A DNA stretch of 64,000 bases from NCBI GenBank assembly GCA_900550955.1, contig URUF01000008.1, positions 1-64,000 on the forward strand, in the 5' to 3' direction. This document shows, piece by piece, positions 24,632-32,130 of this stretch. Each line of letters starts with the position of its first letter. The first letter of the stretch is position 1. This stretch comes from an uncultured Eubacteriales bacterium (GTDB taxonomy: Bacteria; Bacillota; Clostridia; Christensenellales; Aristaeellaceae). Under the pieces are notes generated by a model that was not told where the DNA came from, did not search any database, and worked only from the letters and a program-made list of their open reading frames with translations. The position numbers and the translations under genes are program-made.

Positions 24632-25989
24632 TCCAAAAGAACCAACGGCTCCACCTGCGCTGCGAGCGCCTGGGCAGCGAGCTGGAGGGCGTGTGCATGC
24701 ACGAGGGCATGGCCGTGTTTGTGCCTGGCGTGCTGCCCGGCGAGGAAGCCGGGGTGCTGTGCGTAAAGGCGCAGCCCCGCTATGCCTTTGGCAAGCTGCT
24801 CGAGGTTGACGTTCCCTCCCCGGATCGCGTCACGCCGCCCTGCCCCGTCTACGACCAATGCGGCGGATGCAGCGGGCAGCACATGCGCTATGAGGCCACG
24901 CTGGAGGCCAAGCGCGCCCAGGTGTTTGACTGCCTTACGCGCATAGGCGGGCTTGCGCTTGCCCAGCAGGACGTGCCGCCCGTGCTCGGCGCGCGCGACC
25001 CCTGGCATTGCCGCAACAAAACCGCGCTGCCCGTGGGCGGCAGCTGGGACAGGCCCGAGCTGGGCTTTTACCGCCGCCGCAGCCACGCGATCGTACCCAT
25101 TGAAAGCTGCCTTGTGGCCATGCCGGGCTTGGACGGCGTAATCAGCGCCGTGCGGGAATGGATCACCGCCGCCCGCGTGCAGCCTTATGACGAGCGAACG
25201 GGGCGCGGCCTGCTGCGCCATGTGGTGGTGCGCGTCACGCGCGGCGGCAGCCTGATGGCGGTGCTGGCCGCCGCCCGGGACGCCCTGCCGGAGATTCCCC
25301 TCCTGGTGCGGCTGCTTACGCAGCGCGCGCCGGGCTTTTGCTCGCTTCACCTTAGCGTGAACGCCGGGCGCAACAACGTGATCCTGGGCCGGAGCAGCCG
25401 CCTGCTTTACGGCCAGGAGGCCGTGTATGAAACTCTGCTGGGCCTTACCTTTGAAATCCCGCCGCTTTCCTTTTTTCAGGTCAATCCCGCGCAGACGGAG
25501 CGGCTTTACCAAACCGCCATCGACTTTGCCGCGCTTTCCCCCTCCGATACCGTTGTGGACGCTTACGCGGGCGCCGGCACCATCTCGCTTTGCATGGCGC
25601 GGCACGCGGGGCGCGTGATCGGCATTGAAATTGTGCCGCAGGCGGTGGAGGGCGCATGGCGCAACGCCCGGCGCAACCAAATTACCAACGCGCAGTTTCA
25701 CGCCGCCGCCGTGGAAACGCTCCTGCCACGCCTGGTAAAGGACGGCCTAAGGCCGGATGTGGTTGTGCTTGATCCTCCGCGCAAGGGCGTTGAGCCGGCC
25801 GTGGTGGAAGCGGTGCTGGCCGCCCGGCCCCGCCGCGTGGTATATGTAAGCTGCCACGTGCCCACCCAGGCGCGCGATTTGCAGCTGCTTTGCCAGGGCG
25901 GCTACCGCTTTGAGCGCTGCCAGCCCGTGGATATGTTCTGCTATGCGAGCGGGGTGGAAAACATAGTAAGCCTGGTTTTGGAAAACTGA
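24628..25989 (+). CDS. 23S rRNA (uracil-C5)-methyltransferase, RlmD/RlmCD family
   Basis: 453 residues: N-terminal TRAM domain, an iron-sulfur cluster site with Cys at 72, 78 and 81 (CPVYDQCGGC) and a fourth Cys near 169, then a Rossmann methyltransferase domain (DAYAGAGTISL) with LDPPRKG and the catalytic Cys in YVSCHVP. The family normally has SCNP; here the motif reads SCHVP. It makes 5-methyluridine in 23S rRNA. Coupled to aroC by ATGA, though functionally unrelated. Confidence 0.88.
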   Translation: MIQKNQRLHLRCERLGSELEGVCMHEGMAVFVPGVLPGEEAGVLCVKAQPRYAFGKLLEVDVPSPDRVTPPCPVYDQCGGCSGQHMRYEATLEAKRAQVFDCLTRIGGLALAQQDVPPVLGARDPWHCRNKTALPVGGSWDRPELGFYRRRSHAIVPIESCLVAMPGLDGVISAVREWITAARVQPYDERTGRGLLRHVVVRVTRGGSLMAVLAAARDALPEIPLLVRLLTQRAPGFCSLHLSVNAGRNNVILGRSSRLLYGQEAVYETLLGLTFEIPPLSFFQVNPAQTERLYQTAIDFAALSPSDTVVDAYAGAGTISLCMARHAGRVIGIEIVPQAVEGAWRNARRNQITNAQFHAAAVETLLPRLVKDGLRPDVVVLDPPRKGVEPAVVEAVLAARPRRVVYVSCHVPTQARDLQLLCQGGYRFERCQPVDMFCYASGVENIVSLVLEN

Positions 25990-25996
25990 TGCAGCC

Positions 25997-26022
25997 GGGA
26001 GCGCGCTTTTGAGCGCGCTCCC
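25997..26022 (+). terminator. Hairpin after the rRNA methyltransferase gene
   Basis: GGGAGCGCGC (25997-26006) pairs with GCGCGCTCCC (26013-26022), followed only by TAATTT. A weak U tract makes it a moderate terminator. Confidence 0.5.
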
Positions 26023-26040
26023 TAATTTGCGCAATAGATG

Positions 26041-26085
26041 TTGACATATCAACAAGTTGATCTTATAATCTTGATGTTATATCAA
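26041..26085 (+). promoter_or_regulatory. Consensus promoter with three overlapping MarR operators
   Basis: TTGACA (26041-26046), a 17-bp spacer and TATAAT (26064-26069) form a perfect promoter. Three inverted repeats built on TTGAT/ATCAA overlay it: TTGA-4-TCAA (26041-26052, over the -35), ATCAAC-AA-GTTGAT (26048-26061, spacer) and TTGAT-5-ATCAA (26071-26085, at the transcription start). This is the typical layout for MarR autorepression. Confidence 0.82.
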
Positions 26086-26098
26086 CAAGGAGGCCTCA

Positions 26099-26566
26099 AT
26101 GGATAACCGCTTTGAAACCTTTACCTCGCTCATTCTGCAAATCAACCGTTCCATCCAGCGCATTAAAAGCCTGGAAATGACGGAATTTGACTTGCGGGGA
26201 GTGCACGCCATGTGCCTGTTTTACCTGCGCCGCCACCCCGACGGCCTTACGCAGGGGCAGCTTGCCAAACTGTGCCTGGAGGATAAGGCAAGCGTCAGCC
26301 GGGCGCTTGCCGGGCTGGCCGCACGCGGGCTGATTGTGGATACCCAGCCGGCCATGGCCAAAAAGTACAACGCAAAAATCCTCCTCACGCCGGAGGGGGC
26401 CAGCGTGGCCGCTCGCGTGACGGAAAAGGCGGAGCGCGCGCTTTTGACCGGCGCGGAAGGCCTTGACGAGGCCGGGCGCGCGTTGCTCTACCGCCAGCTT
26501 GAAACCATTAACCAAAATCTGGAACGCTATGTGGCGGAAGCCCTGGCTCCCATAAGGAGGAAATGA
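26099..26566 (+). CDS. MarR family transcriptional regulator
   Basis: 155 residues with the MarR winged helix: HPDGLTQGQLAKLCLEDKASVSRALAGLAARGLI, a beta-wing (VDTQPAMAKKYNAKILLT) and helical dimer arms. AAGGAGG lies 5 bp before the ATG. It probably represses its own promoter and the downstream degV gene, with which it is coupled. MarR proteins usually release DNA on binding phenolic or lipid-like ligands. A DegV partner hints at a fatty-acid signal (as with FabT-like MarR proteins), but that is inference. Confidence 0.87.
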   Translation: MDNRFETFTSLILQINRSIQRIKSLEMTEFDLRGVHAMCLFYLRRHPDGLTQGQLAKLCLEDKASVSRALAGLAARGLIVDTQPAMAKKYNAKILLTPEGASVAARVTEKAERALLTGAEGLDEAGRALLYRQLETINQNLERYVAEALAPIRRK

Positions 26567-26568
26567 AT

Positions 26569-27441
26569 ATGGCCGTTGCATTATTGATCGATTCCGCGTC
26601 CGACGTGGATATGCGCGAGGCGGAAAGCCTGGGGATAGCGCTGGTTCCCATGACGGTGCTGTTTGACGGCGAAAGCTATCAGGACGGCATAAACCTTACG
26701 CACCGGCAATTTTTTGAAAAGCTCATTGAAAGCGACGCGCTGCCAAAGACCAGTCAAATTAACGCCTACCAGTTTGAAGAACGCTTCAGGGAGCTCACCT
26801 CTGCCGGCCATGAGGTGGTGGCCATCACCCTTTCCTCCAAGCTGTCGGGCACCTATTTTAGCGCGGCGCAGGCGGCAAAGCAATTTGGCAGCCGCGTATA
26901 CGTGGTGGACAGCCTGAACGCCTGCATTGGCGAGCGGCTGCTTATGCAATATGCGCTGCGGCTGATCCACCAGGCGCTTCCCGCGCGCGAAATAGCCGCG
27001 CAGCTGGATGCGGCCAAGCGCCGTATCCGCCTGATCGCCCTGCTGGACACATTGGAATACCTTAAAAAGGGCGGGCGCATCTCCCCAACGGTGGCCCTCG
27101 CCGGGGCCATGCTGCATGTAAAGCCCGTTATTGCCATTGAGGATGGGGAGGTTAGGCTCATTGGCAAGGCCATTGGCTCCAAAAAGGGGAATAATCTGCT
27201 GATGCAGCTGGTAAACGCCTCCGGCGGGATCGATTTTTCCATGCCCTATGCCACGGCCTATTCCGGCCTGGAGGACAGCCTGCTGCAAAAATACCTGAAC
27301 GACAGCGCCGCCCTATGGCGGCAGAATACCGCATATGTGCCCGTTTACAGCATCGGCAGCACCATTGGCGCGCACGTAGGGCCCGGAGCCATTGCGGTCG
27401 CCTTTTTCGCCCCGCCCCAAAGCGGCGCTTCGGCGGGCTGA
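26569..27441 (+). CDS. DegV family fatty-acid-binding protein
   Basis: 290 residues of the DegV/FakB fold: N-terminal LLIDSASDV, the binding segment ITLSSKLSGTYFSA and the late GSTIGAHVGPGAIAVAFF. FakB proteins present a bound fatty acid to the kinase FakA, making acyl phosphate for phospholipid synthesis; no FakA is in the window. The ATG at 26569 is 8 bp after AGGAGG and preferred over the ATG at 26563, which is too close. Second gene of the marR operon. Confidence 0.88.
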   Translation: MAVALLIDSASDVDMREAESLGIALVPMTVLFDGESYQDGINLTHRQFFEKLIESDALPKTSQINAYQFEERFRELTSAGHEVVAITLSSKLSGTYFSAAQAAKQFGSRVYVVDSLNACIGERLLMQYALRLIHQALPAREIAAQLDAAKRRIRLIALLDTLEYLKKGGRISPTVALAGAMLHVKPVIAIEDGEVRLIGKAIGSKKGNNLLMQLVNASGGIDFSMPYATAYSGLEDSLLQKYLNDSAALWRQNTAYVPVYSIGSTIGAHVGPGAIAVAFFAPPQSGASAG

Positions 27442-27541
27442 GCGCTCCGCTCCCGCTTCCCCCTCCCTCGGTAATGGCGGCGTCTGCTTCCCTTTCGCGT
27501 GAAACTGTTTTATGAAAGTTTCACAATTTTCTTTCCAGCAT

Positions 27542-27570
27542 TTGACGAACGGACAAAAAAACGTTACAAT
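27542..27570 (+). promoter_or_regulatory. Promoter of a small helical protein gene, with upstream inverted repeat
   Basis: TTGACG (27542-27547), a 17-bp spacer and TACAAT (27565-27570). Upstream, GTGAAAC (27499-27505) and GTTTCAC (27518-27524) form a 7-bp inverted repeat with a 12-bp gap, a possible regulator site. Confidence 0.65.
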
Positions 27571-27621
27571 ATAGGCAGACGCTTTCGACAATTTCACATT
27601 ACACCGAGGGAGGCCTTGCAT

Positions 27622-27903
27622 ATGGCGCAAACGTTAGCCCAAAAAAATGCGACCAACAAATACCGGGCCAAAAACGGCCGCAAGCAAATCAATCTTGAGC
27701 TCACCGTGGAGGATCGCCTGGCATGGCAATCCTATGCCGACAGCCTCAGCCTGAGCTGCACGGGCATGGTGCGCGAATGCGTTAGGCGCTGCATGGCGCT
27801 GGACCGCTGGATGGAAAACCCCGCCGCGTATGAGGCGCAGCGCCAGCGGCGTTCCTCCCCCGAGCTTACCCTGGGCATTGAAGGGATGGAAGGCATGGAC
27901 TAA
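27622..27903 (+). CDS. Small ribbon-helix-helix-like protein
   Basis: 93 residues, basic N-terminus then GRKQINLELTVEDRLAWQSYADSLSLSCTGMVRECVRRCM, a strand-helix-helix pattern like CopG/Arc DNA-binding proteins. GAGGGAGG precedes the ATG; the longer frame that opens at 27499 crosses the promoter and is rejected. No toxin partner is adjacent. The assignment to the RHH fold is by pattern only. Confidence 0.55.
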   Translation: MAQTLAQKNATNKYRAKNGRKQINLELTVEDRLAWQSYADSLSLSCTGMVRECVRRCMALDRWMENPAAYEAQRQRRSSPELTLGIEGMEGMD

Positions 27904-27911
27904 CGCATGCC

Positions 27912-27940
27912 TTGCAAATCGCGCGCGCGCATGCTATAAT
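27912..27940 (+). promoter_or_regulatory. Promoter of the T-box-pheST transcript
   Basis: TTGCAA (27912-27917), a 17-bp spacer and TATAAT (27935-27940). Transcription would begin at about 27947, at the base of T-box stem I. Confidence 0.8.
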
Positions 27941-27947
27941 ACGTTTT

Positions 27948-28216
27948 GCGATGACGAAGAACAACACCCGCATCATCGTTACCGTATCAGAGAGGGCGGC
28001 GCGCGCGGGGCGCGGGCTGCAAGCCGCCCACGGAGCGGCGGGTCATTCGCTTCCGAGCATTTCCCTTGAAGCCTCTAACCCGTAGAGGGAAACGGCCAGG
28101 CCCCGTTACAGGCCAAGAGCGCACCGGCGGCGTTGGCTGCCTGTGCGGAATTTGGGTGGTACAACGCGGCGGTATGCCTTCGTCCCATGGTCGCATGGGT
28201 GCGAAGGCTTTTGTTT
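27948..28216 (+). promoter_or_regulatory. T-box riboswitch controlling pheST
   Basis: A leader RNA that senses uncharged tRNA. Stem I is closed by GCGATGAC (27948-27955) with GTCATTCGC (28042-28050). The T-box sequence proper is TTTGGGTGGTACAACGCGG (28151-28169), where the usual core is GGGTGGNACCGCG. The terminator is GCCTTCGTCCCATG (28176-28189) with CATGGGTGCGAAGGC (28194-28208) and a T-rich tail to 28216. Two TTC (Phe) triplets near the base of stem I (28046-28048, 28051-28053) are candidate specifiers, consistent with tRNA-Phe. Uncharged tRNA-Phe would favour the antiterminator and switch on pheS and pheT. Confidence 0.88.
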
Positions 28217-28259
28217 TACCATCGGTTTTCTTCGCCAATTACTGAAGGAGGGACTAAGG

Positions 28260-29288
28260 ATGTCTGTTGTGGATACCCTGCGGGATATCAAAGAGCGGGT
28301 AGAAGGCGAGCTGGATACGTTGGATGGCTCCGCCTCGCTGGAAAGCCTGCGCGTGAAGGTATTGGGCAAAAAGGGCGAGCTGACCGCCCTGCTAAAGGGC
28401 ATGGGCCAGCTTGCGCCGGAGGAACGCCCCAAGGTGGGCGCGCAGATTAACGAGGTGCGCCAGTGGCTAACCGCCCGCATGGACGAGGCGCAAGCCCGTA
28501 TCCAGGCCGCCGAGCGCGAGGCCGCTTTAAAGCGTGAAACCATCGACGTTACCGAGCCGCGCCCCCTGCCCAAGGTGGGCAGCGAGCATCCCATCACCCT
28601 TGTGATGAACGAGCTGATCGAATGCTTCACCGGCCTGGGCTTTGACGTGATGGAGGGCCCGGAGGTTGAGCTGGATCATTACAACTTCGAGCTGATGAAC
28701 CTGCCCAAGAACCATCCCGCGCGCGACGCGCAGGACACCTTCTATATGGACGATAACATCGTTCTGCGCACGCATACCAGCCCCATGCAGGCCCGCGCCA
28801 TGCTCACGCGCAAGCCCCCCATCCGCATCATCTGCCCCGGCCGCGTATACCGTGCCGACGAGGTGGACGCTACCCACAGCCCCGTGTTCCATCAAATGGA
28901 GGGCCTTGTGGTGGACGAGCACGTGCGCATGAGCGACCTGCGCGGCACGCTGGAGGTATTCGCCAAAAAGCTCTACGGCGAGGATGTTACCACCCGCTTC
29001 CGCCCCAGCTTCTTCCCCTTTACCGAGCCCAGCGCCGAGGTGGACCTCACCTGCGTGAACTGCCATGGCAAGGGCTGCCGCATCTGCAAGGGCACCGGCT
29101 GGATTGAGGTGCTGGGCTCCGGCATGGTCAACCCCAAGGTGCTGGAAATGTGCGGCATCGACTCCACCAGGTATTCCGGCTTCGCCTTCGGCATCGGCCT
29201 GGAGCGCATCGCCATGCAGCGTTACGGCATTCGCGATATGCGCCTGCTGTACGAGGGCGACGCGCGCCTGTTCAGCCAGTTGAGATAA
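28260..29288 (+). CDS. pheS: Phenylalanyl-tRNA synthetase alpha subunit
   Basis: 342-residue catalytic subunit of the class II (alpha-beta)2 enzyme. An N-terminal coiled coil for tRNA contact is followed by the catalytic domain with HPARDAQDTFY (motif 1 region), RVYRADEVDATHSPVFHQ (motif 2) and GFAFGIGLERIAM (motif 3). GAAGGAGGG precedes the ATG. Expressed from the T-box transcript. Repeat R1-B separates it from pheT. Confidence 0.97.
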   Translation: MSVVDTLRDIKERVEGELDTLDGSASLESLRVKVLGKKGELTALLKGMGQLAPEERPKVGAQINEVRQWLTARMDEAQARIQAAEREAALKRETIDVTEPRPLPKVGSEHPITLVMNELIECFTGLGFDVMEGPEVELDHYNFELMNLPKNHPARDAQDTFYMDDNIVLRTHTSPMQARAMLTRKPPIRIICPGRVYRADEVDATHSPVFHQMEGLVVDEHVRMSDLRGTLEVFAKKLYGEDVTTRFRPSFFPFTEPSAEVDLTCVNCHGKGCRICKGTGWIEVLGSGMVNPKVLEMCGIDSTRYSGFAFGIGLERIAMQRYGIRDMRLLYEGDARLFSQLR

Positions 29289-29340
29289 CGGCAGGGGCAC
29301 CAGGCCAAGGGCCTTAAAAATCCCGCAGCCGCACGGCGCA

Positions 29341-29544
29341 GACTGTCGAGAAACCCCAGGGAGGTTCGGAGGGCCGCAGCCCTCCGAACAACAATCCGAA
29401 TCCAGCGACATGTGCGGTGGATTCGGAAGCCTTGCGTAGCAAGGTTTCCTTGCAGGGTTCACCGGCCGCGCCGCAGGCGCAGGTGAACCCTGTTTCGGCG
29501 GAAAAGATCGCTGCAGGCGAGCTTTTTCGCCGGCCTGAGCCGCA
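29341..29544. repeat. R1-B: R1 hairpin-chain repeat between pheS and pheT
   Basis: Same helix order as R1-A: H1 29365-29388 (TTCGGAGGGC/GCCCTCCGAA, loop CGCA), H2 29395-29427 (TCCGAATCC/GGATTCGGA around loop AGCGACATGTGCGGT), H3 29430-29444, H4 arms 29454-29463 and 29482-29491, H5 about 29497-29536. Compared with R1-A, one pair in H1 and three pairs in H2 are changed, each on both sides. Being inside an operon it must be transcribed with pheST. It accounts for the 309-bp gap between the two subunit genes, which are often nearly adjacent. Confidence 0.85.
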
Positions 29545-29597
29545 CGGCTTCGCCGCGCGGCGCAAGCCATAGCTTGTGTATTGAGAGGAAGATATTT

Positions 29598-31988
29598 ATG
29601 AAATTGGCTATGAACATGCTCCGGCAATATGTGGATATCCCCGTTACGCCGGAGGAATATACCGACCGCATGATTATGACCGGCACCGCCGTGGAGGGCG
29701 TGGAGGATATCAGCGGCGGTATGGATAAGGTGGTTGTAGGCCGCGTGCTCACCTGCGAGGATGTGGAGGGCACCCACCTGCACCAGTGCACCGTGGATGT
29801 GGGCGGCGGGGAACCCCTGCACATCGTTTGCGGCGCGCCCAACGTGGCGGCTGGCGAGCTGGTGCCCGTGGCGCTGGACGGCGCGCGCCTGCCCGGCGGC
29901 GTAAAGATCAAAAAGGGCAAGCTGCGCGGCATGACCTCCGAGGGCATGATCTGTTCGGGCGAGGAGCTGGGCGTGCCAAACGCCCTCTATCCCAATGTTG
30001 AGGACAAGGGCATCCTGGTGTTTCAGGAGGACTACCCCTTGGGCGCAGACGTGCGCCCGTTGCTTGGCATCGACGATACCGCCGTGGATTTTGAAATCCT
30101 GGCCAACCGGCCGGATTGCCTGTGCGCCATCGGCATCGCGCGCGAAACCGCGGCTGCCCTGGGCACCGTGTTCCACGCGCCGGAAATTGCCGTGAAGGAG
30201 GCGGGCGGCGATATCCATAACGAGGTCAAAATCCGCGTGGAAGCGCCGGACCTGTGCCCCCGCTATGCCGCGCGCGTAATCAAAAACGTGCGCATCAAGC
30301 CCTCCCCCCTGTGGCTGCGCAAATACCTGCACGGGGCCGGGCTGCGCGCCATCAACAATATCGTGGATATCACCAACTATATCATGCTGGAATACGGCCA
30401 CCCCATGCACGCCTTTGACCTAAGCAAGGTGCGCGGCAGGCAGATTGTGGTGCGCCGCGCCCACGAGGGGGAAACGCTTACCACGCTGGACGGCAACGAG
30501 CGCGCCCTGCGCACGGACGACCTGGTGATCTGCGATGAGGAACGCGCCACCGGCCTGGCCGGCATCATGGGCGGCGAGGAAAGCGAGATTGTGGAAGGCA
30601 CGCGGGAGGTTATGTTCGAGTGCGCCGCCTTTGACCGCACCGCCATCCGCCTTACCAGCCGCGCGCTGGGCATGCGCACCGAGGCCAGCGGCCGCTTTGA
30701 GCGCGGCGTGGCCCCCGGCACCGTGATGGAAGCGCTGGAGCGCGCATGCCAGTTGGTTAACGAGCTGGACGCGGGCGACGTTGTCACCGGCGCGATCGAC
30801 CTGTATCCCGCCCCCAAGCCGCAGCAGACGATTACCGCCAGCGTCAGCCGTATCCAGGAGCGCGCGGGCGTTGCCATTCCCGCCGAAGATATGGTGCAAA
30901 TCCTTCATAAGCTGCAATTTGGCTGCGAGCGCAACGGCGATACCCTTACCGTAACCGTACCCGCCTTCCGCGAGGATTTGGACGGGGAGGCCGATATCTG
31001 CGAGGAATGCCTGCGCATTTATGGCTACGAGCACATTGGCGCAACCGCCCTGCGCGGCGAAACCACCCAGGGCGGCGTAAGCCCCATGAAGGCCCTCAAA
31101 AACCGGGTGGCGCGCCTGCTCACCGGCATGGGCTACCTGGAAATTATGAATTTCAGCTTCACCGGCGTTAAGGAAATCCAAAAGCTGGGCCTGCCGCAGG
31201 AGGATCCGCGCACCCAGCCCATGCCCATTCGCAACCCGCTGGGCGAGGACGCGGCTGTGATGCGTCCCACCCTGGCGTGCGATATGCTGCGCACCCTGGC
31301 CTTCAACATGAACCACTCCACCGAGGCCGCCAGCCTTTATGAGATGGCCGCGGTGTTTGACCATCACCATCTCACGCAGGAGGGCCTGCCCACCGAAACG
31401 CAAACCCTATGCCTGGGCGCGTATGGCGCGGATGTGGACTTCTTCACCGTGCGTGGGGCCGTGGAGGCCATCCTGCATGCCAGCGGCATTGCCTGCACCG
31501 TAGAGCCTGGCGCGGACGCGTACTATCATCCGGGCCGCAGCGCCCGCCTCACGCGCGGCGGCGTGGCGTTCGCACAAGTGGGCGAGGTGCATCCCGCCGT
31601 GCGCGAGCGCTTTGATATGCCCAAGCGCGCCGTTATCGCCGAGGTAAACCTGCAAACGCTGCTGGAAAGCCATAAGCCCATGGGCGAGATGAAGCCCCTG
31701 CCGCGCTTCCCCGCCATGGCGCGCGACCTGGCCCTTGTGATGGACGAGGGCGTGGCCGTAGGCCCCTTGATGGGCGATATGCGCAAGGCTGCCGGGAAGC
31801 TGCTGGAAAGCATCCAGATGTTCGACGTATACCGCGGCGTTCAAGTGGGCGTGAACAAAAAGAGCGTGGCCTTCTCCCTCACCTTCCGCGCGCCGGACCG
31901 CACCCTTACCGATGAGGAAGTGCAAAAGGCCATGGACAAGGTGCGGCAGATGTGCGCCCAGAAGTACCAGGCCGCCATCCGCGGATAA
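29598..31988 (+). CDS. pheT: Phenylalanyl-tRNA synthetase beta subunit
   Basis: 796 residues. N-terminal tRNA-binding (EMAP/OB) domain at about 40-150, the B3/B4 editing domain that removes Tyr-tRNA-Phe (GHPMHAFDLSKV..LDGNER..IMGGEESEI), B5, the catalytic-like core, and a C-terminal ferredoxin-fold anticodon-binding domain. The ATG at 29598 gives the canonical MKLAMNMLRQYVDI start; GAGAGGAAG lies upstream. A strong terminator follows. Confidence 0.96.
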   Translation: MKLAMNMLRQYVDIPVTPEEYTDRMIMTGTAVEGVEDISGGMDKVVVGRVLTCEDVEGTHLHQCTVDVGGGEPLHIVCGAPNVAAGELVPVALDGARLPGGVKIKKGKLRGMTSEGMICSGEELGVPNALYPNVEDKGILVFQEDYPLGADVRPLLGIDDTAVDFEILANRPDCLCAIGIARETAAALGTVFHAPEIAVKEAGGDIHNEVKIRVEAPDLCPRYAARVIKNVRIKPSPLWLRKYLHGAGLRAINNIVDITNYIMLEYGHPMHAFDLSKVRGRQIVVRRAHEGETLTTLDGNERALRTDDLVICDEERATGLAGIMGGEESEIVEGTREVMFECAAFDRTAIRLTSRALGMRTEASGRFERGVAPGTVMEALERACQLVNELDAGDVVTGAIDLYPAPKPQQTITASVSRIQERAGVAIPAEDMVQILHKLQFGCERNGDTLTVTVPAFREDLDGEADICEECLRIYGYEHIGATALRGETTQGGVSPMKALKNRVARLLTGMGYLEIMNFSFTGVKEIQKLGLPQEDPRTQPMPIRNPLGEDAAVMRPTLACDMLRTLAFNMNHSTEAASLYEMAAVFDHHHLTQEGLPTETQTLCLGAYGADVDFFTVRGAVEAILHASGIACTVEPGADAYYHPGRSARLTRGGVAFAQVGEVHPAVRERFDMPKRAVIAEVNLQTLLESHKPMGEMKPLPRFPAMARDLALVMDEGVAVGPLMGDMRKAAGKLLESIQMFDVYRGVQVGVNKKSVAFSLTFRAPDRTLTDEEVQKAMDKVRQMCAQKYQAAIRG

Positions 31989-32004
31989 ACAAACCCTAAG
32001 CCGC

Positions 32005-32048
32005 GCGCCGTTTCCAGGAGCTTATGTACCCTGGAAACGGCGCTTTTT
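32005..32048 (+). terminator. Rho-independent terminator of pheST
   Basis: GCGCCGTTTCCAGG (32005-32018) pairs with CCTGGAAACGGCGC (32030-32043), followed by TTTTT. Confidence 0.9.
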
Positions 32049-32069
32049 GAATGGCGCTCTGGCGCTTTT

Positions 32070-32106
32070 AAAAAAGAAAGGGGCGGGAAGCCTGCGCTTC
32101 CCGCCC
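32070..32106 (-). terminator. Rho-independent terminator of the second flavoprotein gene
   Basis: On the minus strand GGGCGGGAAG (32106-32097) pairs with CTTCCCGCCC (32090-32081), followed by CTTTCTTTTTT (32080-32070). Confidence 0.85.
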
Positions 32107-32130
32107 GTCGCTTGCGCTTATTATGTGCGC

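Noticed and set aside
28527..30410. 627-codon minus-strand open frame across pheS, R1-B and pheT
   Set aside because: Antisense to two certain genes, low-complexity His/Ala/Gly content and no start signal.
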